Below are positions 11,886 to 21,564 of a stretch of DNA of 64,000 nt, in pieces (position 1 is the stretch's first letter; every line of letters begins with the position of its first letter). Source of the DNA: Sphingobacterium mizutaii (GTDB lineage Bacteria > Bacteroidota > Bacteroidia > Sphingobacteriales > Sphingobacteriaceae); the NCBI RefSeq assembly GCF_900187125.1, contig NZ_LT906468.1, positions 4,464,001-4,528,000 of the forward strand, given 5' to 3'. The position numbers and the translations under genes were made by a program. The notes under the pieces are model-generated. The model searched no databases, was not told the DNA's origin, and worked only from the letters and a program-made list of their open reading frames with translations.

Positions 11886-11959
11886 TAGTCCCGAGCAGAT
11901 TTGAACTGCTGACCCCTACATTATCAGTGTAGTGCTCTAACCAACTGAGCTACGGGACT
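11886..11959 (-). tRNA. tRNA-Ile (GAT)
   Basis: 74 nt on the minus strand. The acceptor AGTCCCG pairs with CGGGACT and the discriminator is A. The anticodon loop CTGATAA sits on a CTACA/TGTAG stem (anticodon GAT). A CCA follows directly at 11885-11883, so this tRNA appears to have an encoded CCA end, unlike its neighbour. Confidence 0.96.
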
Positions 11960-12011
11960 AGCTTATCTCTCTCATCTCTCGGTGTCACCGTTCGTCGGGC
12001 AGCATCGGTGT

Positions 12012-12040
12012 CTAGATACTAAATACTAGATACTGGATAC
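12012..12040 (-). repeat. Spacer stem enclosing the tRNAs, 5' arm
   Basis: Partner of 11723-11751. The segment is AT-rich and built of TAGATACT-like units, so some complementarity could come from low complexity, but the register holds over 29 nt. Confidence 0.6.
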
Positions 12041-12111
12041 TCCCCCACAGGGTGGGCACTTTCTTCTGAATGTCTTTTTTTTCTGTATAGATCATGTATG
12101 TGGCGCAGCTC

Positions 12112-12123
12112 CCCCGGAGCGGG
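12112..12123 (-). other. 16S processing stem, 3' arm
   Basis: In the transcript CCCGCTCCGGGG (just after the 16S 3' end) pairs with TCCCGGAGCGGG from 13736-13725 upstream of 16S (12 pairs, one G-U). It is the likely base of the 16S precursor stalk. Confidence 0.65.
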
Positions 12124-12129
12124 CTCTAG

Positions 12130-13658
<1,529 letters not shown>

Positions 13659-13724
13659 AAATGAAGTGTAAGACCAAGACTATTTATAATAAATAGAATC
13701 GTTGTCTTAATAAAATGTTTTCCT

Positions 13725-13736
13725 CCCGCTCCGGGA
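13725..13736 (-). other. 16S processing stem, 5' arm
   Basis: Pairs with 12112-12123 in the precursor (see that entry). It lies about 70 nt upstream of mature 16S. Confidence 0.65.
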
Positions 13737-13943
13737 TACCTGAATTGATTTTGTAAATCTTGTTCAGCTACCGTACTCTCGTACGGGTCGCTGCGCTACA
13801 TGATCATTTAAAGAACTTATCGCGCCTGGGCATCTCGCTTCGGCTTTTCTATGTTGTGTCCCCTCCATAAAGGAAGGTCGCAATCTGTCATTTTTTTCCG
13901 CTCCGGACATCGCGTCCGTCGCTGTTTCCCTTGGTTGGGACTG

Positions 13944-13975
13944 CAAAGGTAGGAACCTTTTTCGAAACCGCAAAA
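13944..13975 (-). promoter_or_regulatory. rRNA operon promoter P1
   Basis: On the minus strand: TTTTG (13975-13971), a 19-nt spacer, then TACCTTTG (13951-13944). This is an excellent match to the Bacteroidota -33/-7 promoter. The start would be about 280 nt upstream of 16S. Confidence 0.88.
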
Positions 13976-14102
13976 TCTTTTTTAAAATATTTTTTGAGGC
14001 CCTTTTTCGGTGGCGTCCGTTCCGCGATTTCCCGCTTCCCTTGGCCGTTTTCCTATCTTTATGTCAGTGGCCCTGCGGCCGTCCCTCCCTTGCGGAGTGG
14101 TG

Positions 14103-14134
14103 CAAAGATAGGGACAAAATACCTTCACTTCCAA
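14103..14134 (-). promoter_or_regulatory. rRNA operon promoter P2 (upstream)
   Basis: On the minus strand: TTG (14134-14132), a 21-nt spacer, then TATCTTTG (14110-14103). It matches TAnnTTTG, with a slightly long spacer. It lies about 160 bp upstream of P1, giving tandem promoters as is common for rRNA operons. Confidence 0.72.
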
Positions 14135-14255
14135 GGGGGCAGGCAAAGTATTTTTCGCCAGGCGGCATAACTCGCTGTAGCATTGCCAGATAAATTTTCA
14201 GGGAGGCGAGGAAAAAGGGGCAATGGAGGGTAGAAGGGGCGGAAATGGTACACCA

Positions 14256-14318
14256 CGGTCCTGGAATATCCTCCCATCCCGAAGATCCTGGTCCCTGCCC
14301 AGATCTTGGCCCATCCTC
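14256..14318 (-). repeat. rrn-flanking repeat, copy 2
   Basis: Inverted partner of 8273-8356: 14285-14318 matches 8273-8306 and 14256-14281 matches 8331-8356. The two modules here are only 3 nt apart. It lies just upstream of the rRNA promoters. Confidence 0.8.
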
Positions 14319-14564
14319 GGATCCTCTCCATACTGGTTCAAATGCGTAGGGCCTATCGTGGATCGGACCCCTGGTCCACCCACCCCCTTTCCAGCTGACC
14401 CCATTCGACCCGCCTTCCGAAATCTCGAAAAGCAAACCATGCCATCTCCTATGCGTCCTCGGGCACGCTGTGGGCATTCCAGCTGCCATCTCCGGAGCTT
14501 TCCCGAACCAGCCACCTAGAAAGACACCTCATTTCCGAGGCACCTATAAATTATGTTTGCAGTT

Positions 14565-14918
14565 TTACTTGGCCCTCTTCTTTTTGGAAACTTTGGCTTC
14601 TGGATTATAAGCTAGGCAGGTATTCATCCAAAACTGGAAATCTTCTTTGCTTTTATAGCCTTCGGGATCCACATAGCAATAACCATCAAGCAATCTGCCG
14701 CGCATGATCATGGGCTGAACTCCGCGCTTATTATTGTACTCTTCCGTTTTTTTGGGGTCAAAACGGCACATCAACTGGTCCTCACCTACATTGATGCACA
14801 TTTTGCCATCTACCAAAAAGGCTATCCCGCCGAACATTGCCTTTTCTTCTACTTTCAGTTCAGTATGCTGTGCCAGGTATGCTCGCACCGAATCGGCTAG
14901 TCTTTCATTATATGCCAT
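14565..14918 (-). CDS. TfoX/Sxy N-terminal domain protein
   Basis: 117 residues. The pattern KAMFGGIAFLVDGKMCINVGEDQLMCRFDP is typical of the TfoX/Sxy N-terminal domain (about residues 12-100), and the C-terminus is a lysine-rich tail. The C-terminal helix-hairpin domain of full TfoX is absent, as in many stand-alone homologues. Family members are linked to competence regulation in gammaproteobacteria, but in Bacteroidota the role is unknown. It lies 44 bp downstream of the oxidoreductase gene's upstream neighbour region and has its own start near 14918. Confidence 0.85.
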   Translation of the reverse strand: MAYNERLADSVRAYLAQHTELKVEEKAMFGGIAFLVDGKMCINVGEDQLMCRFDPKKTEEYNNKRGVQPMIMRGRLLDGYCYVDPEGYKSKEDFQFWMNTCLAYNPEAKVSKKKRAK

Positions 14919-14962
14919 GTATTATAAATAGATGATCATCCTAAAAACAAATTCCATACCCT

Positions 14963-15883
14963 TTAGTTTTTCAGCAGGCACTTAGAATTCTTATCCTTAT
15001 CGCTCATGGCAGCAAAAGCCTGAACGGCATCTTGGAGCGGATACTCCTCGACCCCCTTTACTTTAATCATACCCTTAGTGACTTGATCCAGGATCTTTTC
15101 AAGCTCTTTTGGGTTTGGTCCCGAATTGAGCAAGTGCGCCTGGACTTGATATTCCTTGACCAGATCTTCATTTGGTTCTTGCACGAGGCTAACGATCCTT
15201 CCTCCCTTCTTTAATAAGGGTATCAATTGATCCTGGGCTTTACCGCCCACCATGTCGAGGACCAGATCAAAAGCAGGAAGTCCTTTGAGGTAATCATCCG
15301 CTTTATAGTCAAGATAATGGTCAGCTCCTAGATCGAGCACATTAAATTCATATCGAGAAGAACCAACGGCATAGACCTCGGCTTTTTTCTGTTTGGCAAA
15401 CTGTACGGCAAAGGAACCGACATTTCCGGAGGCCCCTACGATCAGTACCTTCTGATTGGCTTCCAATTTACCGGCATCAAACAATCCATGCCAGGCTGCA
15501 AGAGCAGAAACCGGACAGGCAGCCGCCAAGGACATAGCCATTCCTTTCGGCACTTTACAGACTTCATCAGCCTTGACCACAAACTCCTCGGCAAAGGCGC
15601 CTCCATATTTCTTCGGGTTACCACAGACGACGTCTCCCCGCTTCCATCCCTTCAGATCCTCGGCAACTTCCAAGACTTCGCCAGAGAACTCGGCCCCCGG
15701 AATAAATGGAAATTTCAAGTGCGGCATAGGAATGGTTTTGTCAAGGACCTTGATGTCGAATGGGATTATCCCTGCATAGGCTACTTTAATTTTCAATGTG
15801 CCTGATTTGATTTCTGGACCAGACTGCTCCTTATACTCGCCGGAAGACAGGCTCCCAAATTCATGATATACTATAGCTTTCAT
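14963..15883 (-). CDS. MDR-superfamily NADP-dependent oxidoreductase (quinone oxidoreductase-like)
   Basis: 306 residues from the ATG at 15883 (MKAIVYHEFGSL), preferred over an ATG 42 nt upstream because the family begins with MKAxxxxxFG. It has a GroES-like fold at about 1-120 and a Rossmann domain with VLIVGASGNVGSFAVQFAK at about 145-165. Catalytic zinc ligands of alcohol dehydrogenases are not evident, so it belongs to the zinc-independent quinone oxidoreductase/enone reductase branch. It is cytoplasmic, with an unknown substrate. Confidence 0.88.
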   Translation of the reverse strand: MKAIVYHEFGSLSSGEYKEQSGPEIKSGTLKIKVAYAGIIPFDIKVLDKTIPMPHLKFPFIPGAEFSGEVLEVAEDLKGWKRGDVVCGNPKKYGGAFAEEFVVKADEVCKVPKGMAMSLAAACPVSALAAWHGLFDAGKLEANQKVLIVGASGNVGSFAVQFAKQKKAEVYAVGSSRYEFNVLDLGADHYLDYKADDYLKGLPAFDLVLDMVGGKAQDQLIPLLKKGGRIVSLVQEPNEDLVKEYQVQAHLLNSGPNPKELEKILDQVTKGMIKVKGVEEYPLQDAVQAFAAMSDKDKNSKCLLKN

Positions 15884-16022
15884 ATTTATTAAATAAGATA
15901 ATCGGATGTCGATTAATGTTTTCAATTTAACATTTTTGAATGAATAAATCGGGCGAAAATGAATTTTAAACCCTAATATTCAATGGATTATGATATTTAA
16001 ATGTTAAATATTTCTTAAAATA

Positions 16023-16053
16023 TTTGGATTATACGAAACGCTTCGTACATTTG
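16023..16053 (+). promoter_or_regulatory. Promoter of the blaI-M56 operon
   Basis: TTTG (16023-16026), a 19-nt spacer, then TACATTTG (16046-16053): a full Bacteroidota promoter. The first operator palindrome lies inside the spacer and overlaps the -7 box. Confidence 0.88.
16032..16047. promoter_or_regulatory. BlaI-type operator 1
   Basis: The inverted repeat TACGAA-ACGC-TTCGTA lies between the -33 and -7 boxes. Arms and spacer are the same length as in operator 2, and dyads of this kind are bound by BlaI/MecI dimers. Confidence 0.82.
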
Positions 16054-16055
16054 AA

Positions 16056-16071
16056 TACGAAAACATTCGTA
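16056..16071. promoter_or_regulatory. BlaI-type operator 2
   Basis: The inverted repeat TACGAA-AACA-TTCGTA is centred 24 bp from operator 1 and covers the expected transcription start, just before the blaI-like start codon at 16090. Confidence 0.82.
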
Positions 16072-16089
16072 GATACTAACAATCATCGT

Positions 16090-16452
16090 ATGAAACCAAC
16101 AGAAAGCGAAATGGAAATATTGCAAGTCCTTTGGAAAAAGGGACAGAGCAGTGTAAGGGAGGTATTTGAAACCTTGGATAAAAAAGATGTGGGCTATACA
16201 ACAATCCTCAAATTGATGCAGATCATGCATGACAAGGGGATGGTGACTCGAGACACCAGTTCAAAGACCCATCTGTATACCGCGGAATTGGTGCAGGAGG
16301 AAATCCAGGAAAAGATGTTGGATAGAATGATCGATTCCGTTTACAATGGTTCGACAGCAAGATTGGTGATGCAGGCCCTGGGAAATGAACGGGCCAGCAA
16401 AGAAGATCTTGACGAAATCAAAGCATTTTTAAAGAAACTTGAACAAAACTAG
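16090..16452 (+). CDS. BlaI/MecI/CopY-family repressor
   Basis: 120 residues from the ATG at 16090 (MKPTESEMEILQVLWKKG). An ATG at 16024 would lie upstream of the -7 box and is rejected. The N-terminal winged helix (about 1-75, with VGYTTILKLMQIMHDKGMV as recognition helix and wing) and the C-terminal dimerisation helices are typical. In this family the partner M56 protease triggers cleavage of the repressor. Two operators overlap its own promoter, so it very probably represses itself and the next gene, which begins 3 nt after its stop. Confidence 0.93.
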   Translation: MKPTESEMEILQVLWKKGQSSVREVFETLDKKDVGYTTILKLMQIMHDKGMVTRDTSSKTHLYTAELVQEEIQEKMLDRMIDSVYNGSTARLVMQALGNERASKEDLDEIKAFLKKLEQN

Positions 16453-16454
16453 CC

Positions 16455-18236
16455 ATGGAAAATCTAACAATCAGTATTGGCAATGCATTAGGCTGGAGCA
16501 TTCTGCATTCTATATGGCAAGCTGCAATTTGGTATATTATATATAGTATATATACACTTTCACAGTCCAACATCAGCGCAAAGGCGAAGCATAATGCTGC
16601 CTTAGGCACACAAGTATCGATTTTTGTGAGCTTTATAGCAACATTTATCTACTTCTACCAGAACGCGACCCAATTCATCGACTTAAGAACCCTGAATCCT
16701 GAGGACCTAAAAAACATCATGGCCAACATCCAACAGGACGGTTTTAAATTAGAAAGCTTATTGCCCTATGTAGTAGCAGGCTATGTTTTTGGATTTATTG
16801 TCCAAATCGTCCTCCTGACCAATAGCTTGATCCAATTGAAAAGATTAAAATTCAAGGGTCTGGATTCCGTCCCGGAAAAATGGACTAACCTCTATTACCA
16901 AGCCAAGAAAAAACTGGAGGTGAGACAATCCGTAGGGATCTATCTTTCCAATAAGATCAGTGTGCCGATCACCCTGGGTCATTTGAGACCGTTTATCCTC
17001 TTCCCGATTGCCTACGCCAACAAAATGGAGCTGGCACAGGTGGAAGCAATTCTCATGCATGAGCTGGCCCATGTAAAACGACAAGATTACTTATTCAACC
17101 TGCTCAAGGTAGGTATTGAAACCGTGCTTTTCTTCAACCCTTTTATCTGGGCACTCTCAAAAGTAGTGGAAAGAGAAAGAGAACATGCATGCGATGATAT
17201 GGTCGTGCAACATGTATCCACCCCTATTTCCTATGCGCAGGCATTGGTTGAACTGGAAGAATTGCGCATGAGCATGAATCCGCATCTAACCTTGGCTGCT
17301 ACGGGAAACAAAAATCATTTATTGAACCGGATTAAAAGAATCACCAAAATGGAAACAAATTATAAAAACGTGAGACCGCAGTTACTGGCAGTATTGCTTA
17401 GCGGTTTAGCGATACTAACCTTAGCGTTGATTATCCCAACGAATGAGGCACAGGCAGAGGAAATAAAAGTTGATTGGAACTGGACCGATCATTCGAATGA
17501 GCTGATCATTGACACCGTGAAACCATTGACGCCGCAACCGGCACAAAAACCGGTTACTCCTGCCAAGGTCAAATCTGAGCTTGTTTATAAAGGCAATGTG
17601 ATTACGGACACCAATGAATTGCCAGTAGATGTCCGCAATACGATCAGATCGGTTCAGGCGCAGGGCAAAAAGATCCAAGAATATTATAATTCACCCGAGT
17701 GGAAAGCTCAGGTAAAGAATATAGAAGAGCAAAGCAAAAAGGTAAGTGCCTATTTTGAGGGTCCGGAGTGGAAACAGCAGATGGCTAAAATAGAGAAAGA
17801 ATCTGCTAAGCTGAAAGAACACTTCAACTCACCTGAATGGAAGAAACAAATGGCCAATATCGAAAAGGAATCCAGTAAGGTGAACGAATATTTCAATTCA
17901 CCAGAATGGAAAAAGCAAATGGAAAATATAGGAAAAGAGTCTGCCAAGGTTTCGAAGTACTTTGAGAGCGAGGATTGGAAAAGACAAATGGCCAATATAG
18001 AGAAGGAATCTTCCAAGCTAAAGGAGCATTTCGAATCGCCAGAATGGAAAGCACAGATGCAAAAGATCCAAGAAGACGGCAAGAAGATCCAAGAGTATTT
18101 CAACAGTCCTGAGTGGAAAGAGAAAACCAAGCAGTGGAAGGAATTGGAAGATTCAGAAGAATTTAAAGAGATCAACAAAAAATACCAGAAAGAATTGAAT
18201 GAGCTAAAAGCCAAAAAAGGACTTTCCAAAATTTAA
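16455..18236 (+). CDS. M56-family (BlaR1-type) membrane metallopeptidase with 7 x 23-residue repeat tail
   Basis: 593 residues. Transmembrane segments lie at about 12-35, 50-68, 100-122 and 310-330. The zinc protease site is HELAH at 202-206, with a downstream EREREHACDD block as third-ligand region. The BlaR1/MecR1 penicillin-binding sensor is absent. After the last membrane helix the protein has a Pro/Lys linker and seven tandem 23-residue units (410-570) built on SPEWKxQMxNIEKESxK, predicted to be charged amphipathic helices outside the membrane. It probably senses an envelope signal and inactivates the repressor next to it; the signal is unknown. Confidence 0.92.
   Translation: MENLTISIGNALGWSILHSIWQAAIWYIIYSIYTLSQSNISAKAKHNAALGTQVSIFVSFIATFIYFYQNATQFIDLRTLNPEDLKNIMANIQQDGFKLESLLPYVVAGYVFGFIVQIVLLTNSLIQLKRLKFKGLDSVPEKWTNLYYQAKKKLEVRQSVGIYLSNKISVPITLGHLRPFILFPIAYANKMELAQVEAILMHELAHVKRQDYLFNLLKVGIETVLFFNPFIWALSKVVEREREHACDDMVVQHVSTPISYAQALVELEELRMSMNPHLTLAATGNKNHLLNRIKRITKMETNYKNVRPQLLAVLLSGLAILTLALIIPTNEAQAEEIKVDWNWTDHSNELIIDTVKPLTPQPAQKPVTPAKVKSELVYKGNVITDTNELPVDVRNTIRSVQAQGKKIQEYYNSPEWKAQVKNIEEQSKKVSAYFEGPEWKQQMAKIEKESAKLKEHFNSPEWKKQMANIEKESSKVNEYFNSPEWKKQMENIGKESAKVSKYFESEDWKRQMANIEKESSKLKEHFESPEWKAQMQKIQEDGKKIQEYFNSPEWKEKTKQWKELEDSEEFKEINKKYQKELNELKAKKGLSKI
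17682..18164 (+). repeat. Seven 69-bp tandem coding repeats
   Basis: Residues 410-570 of the M56 protein are exactly 7 x 23 residues. Each unit starts with an aromatic pair (YF, YY or HF), followed by N/E-S/G-P/E-E/D-W-K. Units differ at the DNA level, so this is an old repeat kept at the protein level. Confidence 0.9.
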
Positions 18237-18270
18237 TATACAGATCATTGTTTCGTTGTTTAGTTTATTA

Positions 18271-18293
18271 GGCCTCGCTCGAGGCCTTTTTTT
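18271..18293 (+). terminator. Terminator of the blaI-M56 operon
   Basis: GGCCTC-GCTC-GAGGCC followed by seven T. Confidence 0.92.
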
Positions 18294-18353
18294 ATTTAAT
18301 TCAGAGAATTTCATATTTTATGTATTATTGCAAAAGCATGTAAACTGAATTGA

Positions 18354-18962
18354 ATGGAATTGATTTATTACATTGATTTATTGGGGACCATGGTATTTGC
18401 CATTTCTGGCGCGATGGCGGCAAACCGATATGGGATCGATATTTTTGGGGCAACGTTCATGGGCTTTGTTACGGCAATTGGTGGGGGTTCATTGCGTGAT
18501 GTATTCCTGAATATCCGGCCGGTATGGGTAGAAGATGGAAACTACTTGATCGCCATCTTTGTTGGCGTCTTTATTTCCATCCTATTCAATAGGCACTTGG
18601 ACAGTTTTGCCCGTACACTGTTCCTGTTCGACGCTTTAGGGATTGGTTTCTTCACCGTGGTAGGCGTTGAAAAGTCCTTGGCATACGAGAGCAGTGCGAT
18701 TGCCGCGGTTATGTTTGGTATGTTTTCGGCATGTATGGGCGGTGTGATCCGTGATGTACTGATGAACGTCACGCCATTGATATTGAGAAAGGAGATCTAT
18801 GCCTCGGCCTGCTTGGCGGGTGCCATAACTTATGTGCTGCTTACCTTTACTCCACTACATGCGAACTTGAATGCTTTTATCAGCGCCGCTGTGGTTTTCG
18901 GCATCCGGTTCCTTTCGGTCCGTTACAATCTATCCCTGCCAACGGTGCGGCCGATAAATTAA
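18354..18962 (+). CDS. TRIC-type channel family protein (YicG/UPF0126)
   Basis: 202 residues, nearly all membrane: two repeats of three helices, each with a glycine-rich loop (AIGGGSLRDVFL at about 43-54, and the matching GGVIRDVLMN at about 128-137). This is the signature of bacterial TRIC cation channels, which are trimeric and usually 200-220 residues. Probably a potassium-permeable inner-membrane channel. Single gene between two terminated units. Confidence 0.9.
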   Translation: MELIYYIDLLGTMVFAISGAMAANRYGIDIFGATFMGFVTAIGGGSLRDVFLNIRPVWVEDGNYLIAIFVGVFISILFNRHLDSFARTLFLFDALGIGFFTVVGVEKSLAYESSAIAAVMFGMFSACMGGVIRDVLMNVTPLILRKEIYASACLAGAITYVLLTFTPLHANLNAFISAAVVFGIRFLSVRYNLSLPTVRPIN

Positions 18963-19037
18963 GCAGTTTAGTTAAGCTAAATTTTTGTTAAGGTACATTA
19001 ATTGTCTCTTTATTCCGTTTTATTCAAACACGGTTAA

Positions 19038-20036
19038 ATGATCAGCTATGAGCTTACGAAATTCCCTTTTTTATTGATGATGGGCACAGGCCTGTTAACG
19101 GCTTGTTCCAAAGAAGAAGGCTTTAGCCCCGAACCTGATCAGGACTATAGGCAAGAGATGCGGAATTTTGTGATCGGACTGAGCAAATATGCCAAACAAG
19201 AAAAAGCTAATTTCCTTATTATTCCACAGAATGGGATCGAGTTGGTCTCCCAGAACGAGGAGCCTACTGGTCCGCCGGCTGAAGATTACCTGAACGCGAT
19301 GGATGGCAATGGACAAGAGGACCTATTCTTTGGATACGATGAAGATGACAAGGCAACTGATCCGGCCGAGACCAACCGATTAGTAAAGTACCTGAATATC
19401 TCTAAACAGGCAGGGAATACGATCTTGGTCAGCGATTATTGTTCTACCGCCAAAAACATTAGCAATTCCTATACTTGGAACCAAGAAAGAGGCTTTATAT
19501 CCTTTGCTGCAACTGAAAGTGAATTAAATATTATTCCCAAAGTACCTGTACAGCATGAAAATAAACTGAACATCCAGAAAATTTCGGAGGCGAAGAATTT
19601 CCTCTATCTGATCAACAACAGTGGATTTTCTTCCAAACAGGCTTTTATCCAAGCTTTAGCAGCCACGAATTACGATATACGGATCATGGACCTGTACTTT
19701 TGGATGGACAGGCATCCAACAGTCAGGAGCTTTCACAATTGAGCAAAAAGGCAAACGCGGGAAGCAGGTTACTGATTTCTCATATGCCTATTGGCGAAGC
19801 CGAAGACTACAGGCCTTATTGGAATGCGTCTTGGCTACAGAACAGACCGAGTTGGATTATAGCAGAAAACCCCGATTGGAATGGCAATTTTAAAGTGAAA
19901 TATTGGGACAAGGAAGGGCAGTCCATTATATTTGGTAATGAGAAGAGCTCTTTGAAAAAAATATTTGATGCGGTGTTTGATGGGGGCTAATCTAGATATC
20001 TTCGATGCATTCAATCATTTTGAAGACTTGAAATAA
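19038..20036 (+). pseudogene. GH114-type (endo-alpha-1,4-polygalactosaminidase-like) lipoprotein with two frameshifts
   Basis: The first frame (19038-19700) begins with a lipoprotein signal (GLLTAC). At 19697-19700 (TTTT) the family sequence continues in the -1 frame (DGQASNSQEL ... SHMPIGEAEDYRPYWNASW ... ENPDWNGNFKVKYWD). At the GGGGG run 19982-19986 the first frame resumes and gives NLDIFDAFNHFEDLK, then a stop at 20034. The three pieces together make one full-length (about 330-residue) TIM-barrel glycosidase-like protein. The changes are compensating and both lie in homopolymers, so sequencing error is as likely as true decay. Confidence 0.8.
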
Positions 20037-20040
20037 CCGA

Positions 20041-20080
20041 TAAATAGAAAAGCCAGATTTGAACCTGGCTTTTCTATTTA
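20041..20080. terminator. Bidirectional terminator shared by the GH114-type gene and def
   Basis: A perfect 16-bp stem (TAAATAGAAAAGCCAG with its complement) and an 8-nt loop. The stop codon of def (20078-20080) is inside the stem. T-runs exist on both sides. Confidence 0.88.
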
Positions 20081-20665
20081 TCTTTTCTTTTTCATCTGGG
20101 GGAAGGACATCTTGTAAGAAACCTTGACCTGCCCTTTTGAAATCGAATCTAGTTTACCTTTTAACATGGCCTTTTTCAATGGACCAAGTTTGTCGATAAA
20201 TAGTTTTCCTTCGATATGATCGTATTCATGTTGAACCACACGCGCAGCCAAACCTGTCAACTCTTCTTCCTGTTCTTCAAAGTTTTCATCTAAATAATTG
20301 ATGACCACATCTTTCTTTCTCAAGACTTCTTCATTGATATGTGGAATACTCAAACAGCCTTCAGAGAATGCCCATTTATCACCACTTTCTTCTACAAGGA
20401 TAGGGTTGATGAAAACACGCTTGAAATCCTTTGCCGTTGGATCACCCGGTCCATCTTCATCATCTTCGCCAAACGGGCTGGCATCAATGACGAACAAGCG
20501 GATCGGTAAACCAATTTGCGGAGCTGCAATGCCTACACCATTTGCGGCATACATGGTCTCAAACATATTCTCTATCAATTTTTTTAATTCTGGATAATCC
20601 TCATCGATCTCTTCCGTTCTCTGACGCAAAACTGGATCTCCATACGCTACTATTGGTAATTTCAT
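20078..20665 (-). CDS. def: Peptide deformylase
   Basis: 195 residues. The three active-site motifs are present: GVGIAAPQIG (about 44-53), EGCLSIP (about 105-111, cysteine ligand) and HEYDHIEG (about 147-154, two histidine ligands and catalytic glutamate). It removes the formyl group from new proteins in the cytoplasm. An acidic insertion (GEDDEDGPGDP) between the first two motifs is found in other Bacteroidota enzymes as I recall. Single gene with a good -7 box upstream. Confidence 0.97.
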   Translation of the reverse strand: MKLPIVAYGDPVLRQRTEEIDEDYPELKKLIENMFETMYAANGVGIAAPQIGLPIRLFVIDASPFGEDDEDGPGDPTAKDFKRVFINPILVEESGDKWAFSEGCLSIPHINEEVLRKKDVVINYLDENFEEQEEELTGLAARVVQHEYDHIEGKLFIDKLGPLKKAMLKGKLDSISKGQVKVSYKMSFPQMKKKR

Positions 20666-20683
20666 CTGTTATTGTTTACGGTA

Positions 20684-20691
20684 CAAAGGTA
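20684..20691 (-). promoter_or_regulatory. -7 box of def
   Basis: TACCTTTG on the minus strand, 18 nt before the def start codon; matches TAnnTTTG. No clear -33 element. Confidence 0.6.
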
Positions 20692-20743
20692 TTAATAATT
20701 TAGCACAGCTCGCATATTGAATGATTTGGCTTATTTTTACAGG

Positions 20744-21511
20744 ATGGAAAATCCAGCGATCCGCAACCTATTAAGCTTTATTCAACAGGACCTAGATACT
20801 GATGTGCATGGAGAAGAGCTGGACGGTTATTCCCATATCATCTGTCCCACCCTTCCTTTTGACATCTTTATCTATAAAAAGTTTACAGCAAGGCCCGAAG
20901 TATCTGATAAAAGGTACATCCTGATTTCCTTGGGGCAACTCGAGCAAGAGGGCACCAAAATAAAGAACAGACTGAAGGTACTGGCAGGAAAGGCAAAAAA
21001 ACTGCATGCCCGAGCAACTGTGGCTGCCCGATTGGATAAGAATCAAAGCCTATCTTTCCTACAAGAAAATCATCTGCAGGTGCCCCTGCCTGGGAAATAT
21101 AGGTATGGCCTGTTCTATGAGGGCGAATTGGTTTCCATCGCCGTATTTAGCGGCGGGAGAAGGATGAAAGACAGATCAGAGGATTATCGCTCTTTCGAAC
21201 TTTTACGTTTTTGCCATAAATCTGACCATCTCATTATCGGGGGACTTTCAAAACTGATCCGAGCATTTATCAAAGATTTCCATCCCGGTGATATCATGAC
21301 CTATGTAGATCAGGACTGGTCACAGGACTCCTCGCTCAAGACCATAGGCTTTCAGGAAATGGGATCTCGGGAAGGCGCAAATTTCTGGATTGCGGACCAG
21401 CAGCAATACCTTATCGAAAGCCAAGAGCAGTTGCTGGAAATGACTGAGAACCATCCAAATGGTTACCTATCGCAGAATTCAGGAAGCATTAAATTAGTAT
21501 TGGCTGTTTAA
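20744..21511 (+). CDS. Hypothetical protein with acetyltransferase-like C-terminal half
   Basis: 255 residues from the ATG at 20744 (an ATG at 20717 is also possible). The first half resembles no family I know. The second half (GLFYEGELVSIAVFSGG ... ELLRFCHKSDHLIIGGLSKLIRAFIKDFHPGDIMTYVDQDWSQDSSLKTIGFQEMG) follows the order of GNAT-like domains also seen beside phage homing endonucleases: a self/strand pair, a conserved RFC block, then a YxDxxWS block and GF. No signal peptide. It is divergent from def. Confidence 0.6.
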   Translation: MENPAIRNLLSFIQQDLDTDVHGEELDGYSHIICPTLPFDIFIYKKFTARPEVSDKRYILISLGQLEQEGTKIKNRLKVLAGKAKKLHARATVAARLDKNQSLSFLQENHLQVPLPGKYRYGLFYEGELVSIAVFSGGRRMKDRSEDYRSFELLRFCHKSDHLIIGGLSKLIRAFIKDFHPGDIMTYVDQDWSQDSSLKTIGFQEMGSREGANFWIADQQQYLIESQEQLLEMTENHPNGYLSQNSGSIKLVLAV

Positions 21512-21564
21512 AAACAGCTTTATTTTATTATATTTATTGCTTAATCAATCGAAATTTATTCCTT

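Larger units (their letters stand above)
13659..14564. other. rRNA leader and upstream spacer
   Basis: About 900 bp without a real gene. It contains the leader, two promoters (13944 and 14103), a CGGACatcgcGTCCG palindrome near 13908 and the second rrn-flanking repeat (14256-14318). Open frames in it are artefacts of GC-rich sequence. Confidence 0.75.

Noticed and set aside
14064..14519. Overlapping frames upstream of the rRNA operon
   Set aside because: They cover promoter P2 and the rrn-flanking repeat; no coding signal.
17682..18164. CRISPR-like array
   Set aside because: The units are contiguous coding repeats without spacers; no cas genes and no CRISPR array anywhere in the window.
17750..18229. 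Antisense frame across the M56 repeat tail
   Set aside because: It is the mirror of the 69-bp coding repeats (Ser/Phe-rich), a typical shadow.
16455..18236. Beta-lactam resistance sensor (BlaR1/MecR1)
   Set aside because: The protease core fits M56 but the penicillin-binding sensor domain and a beta-lactamase gene are absent.
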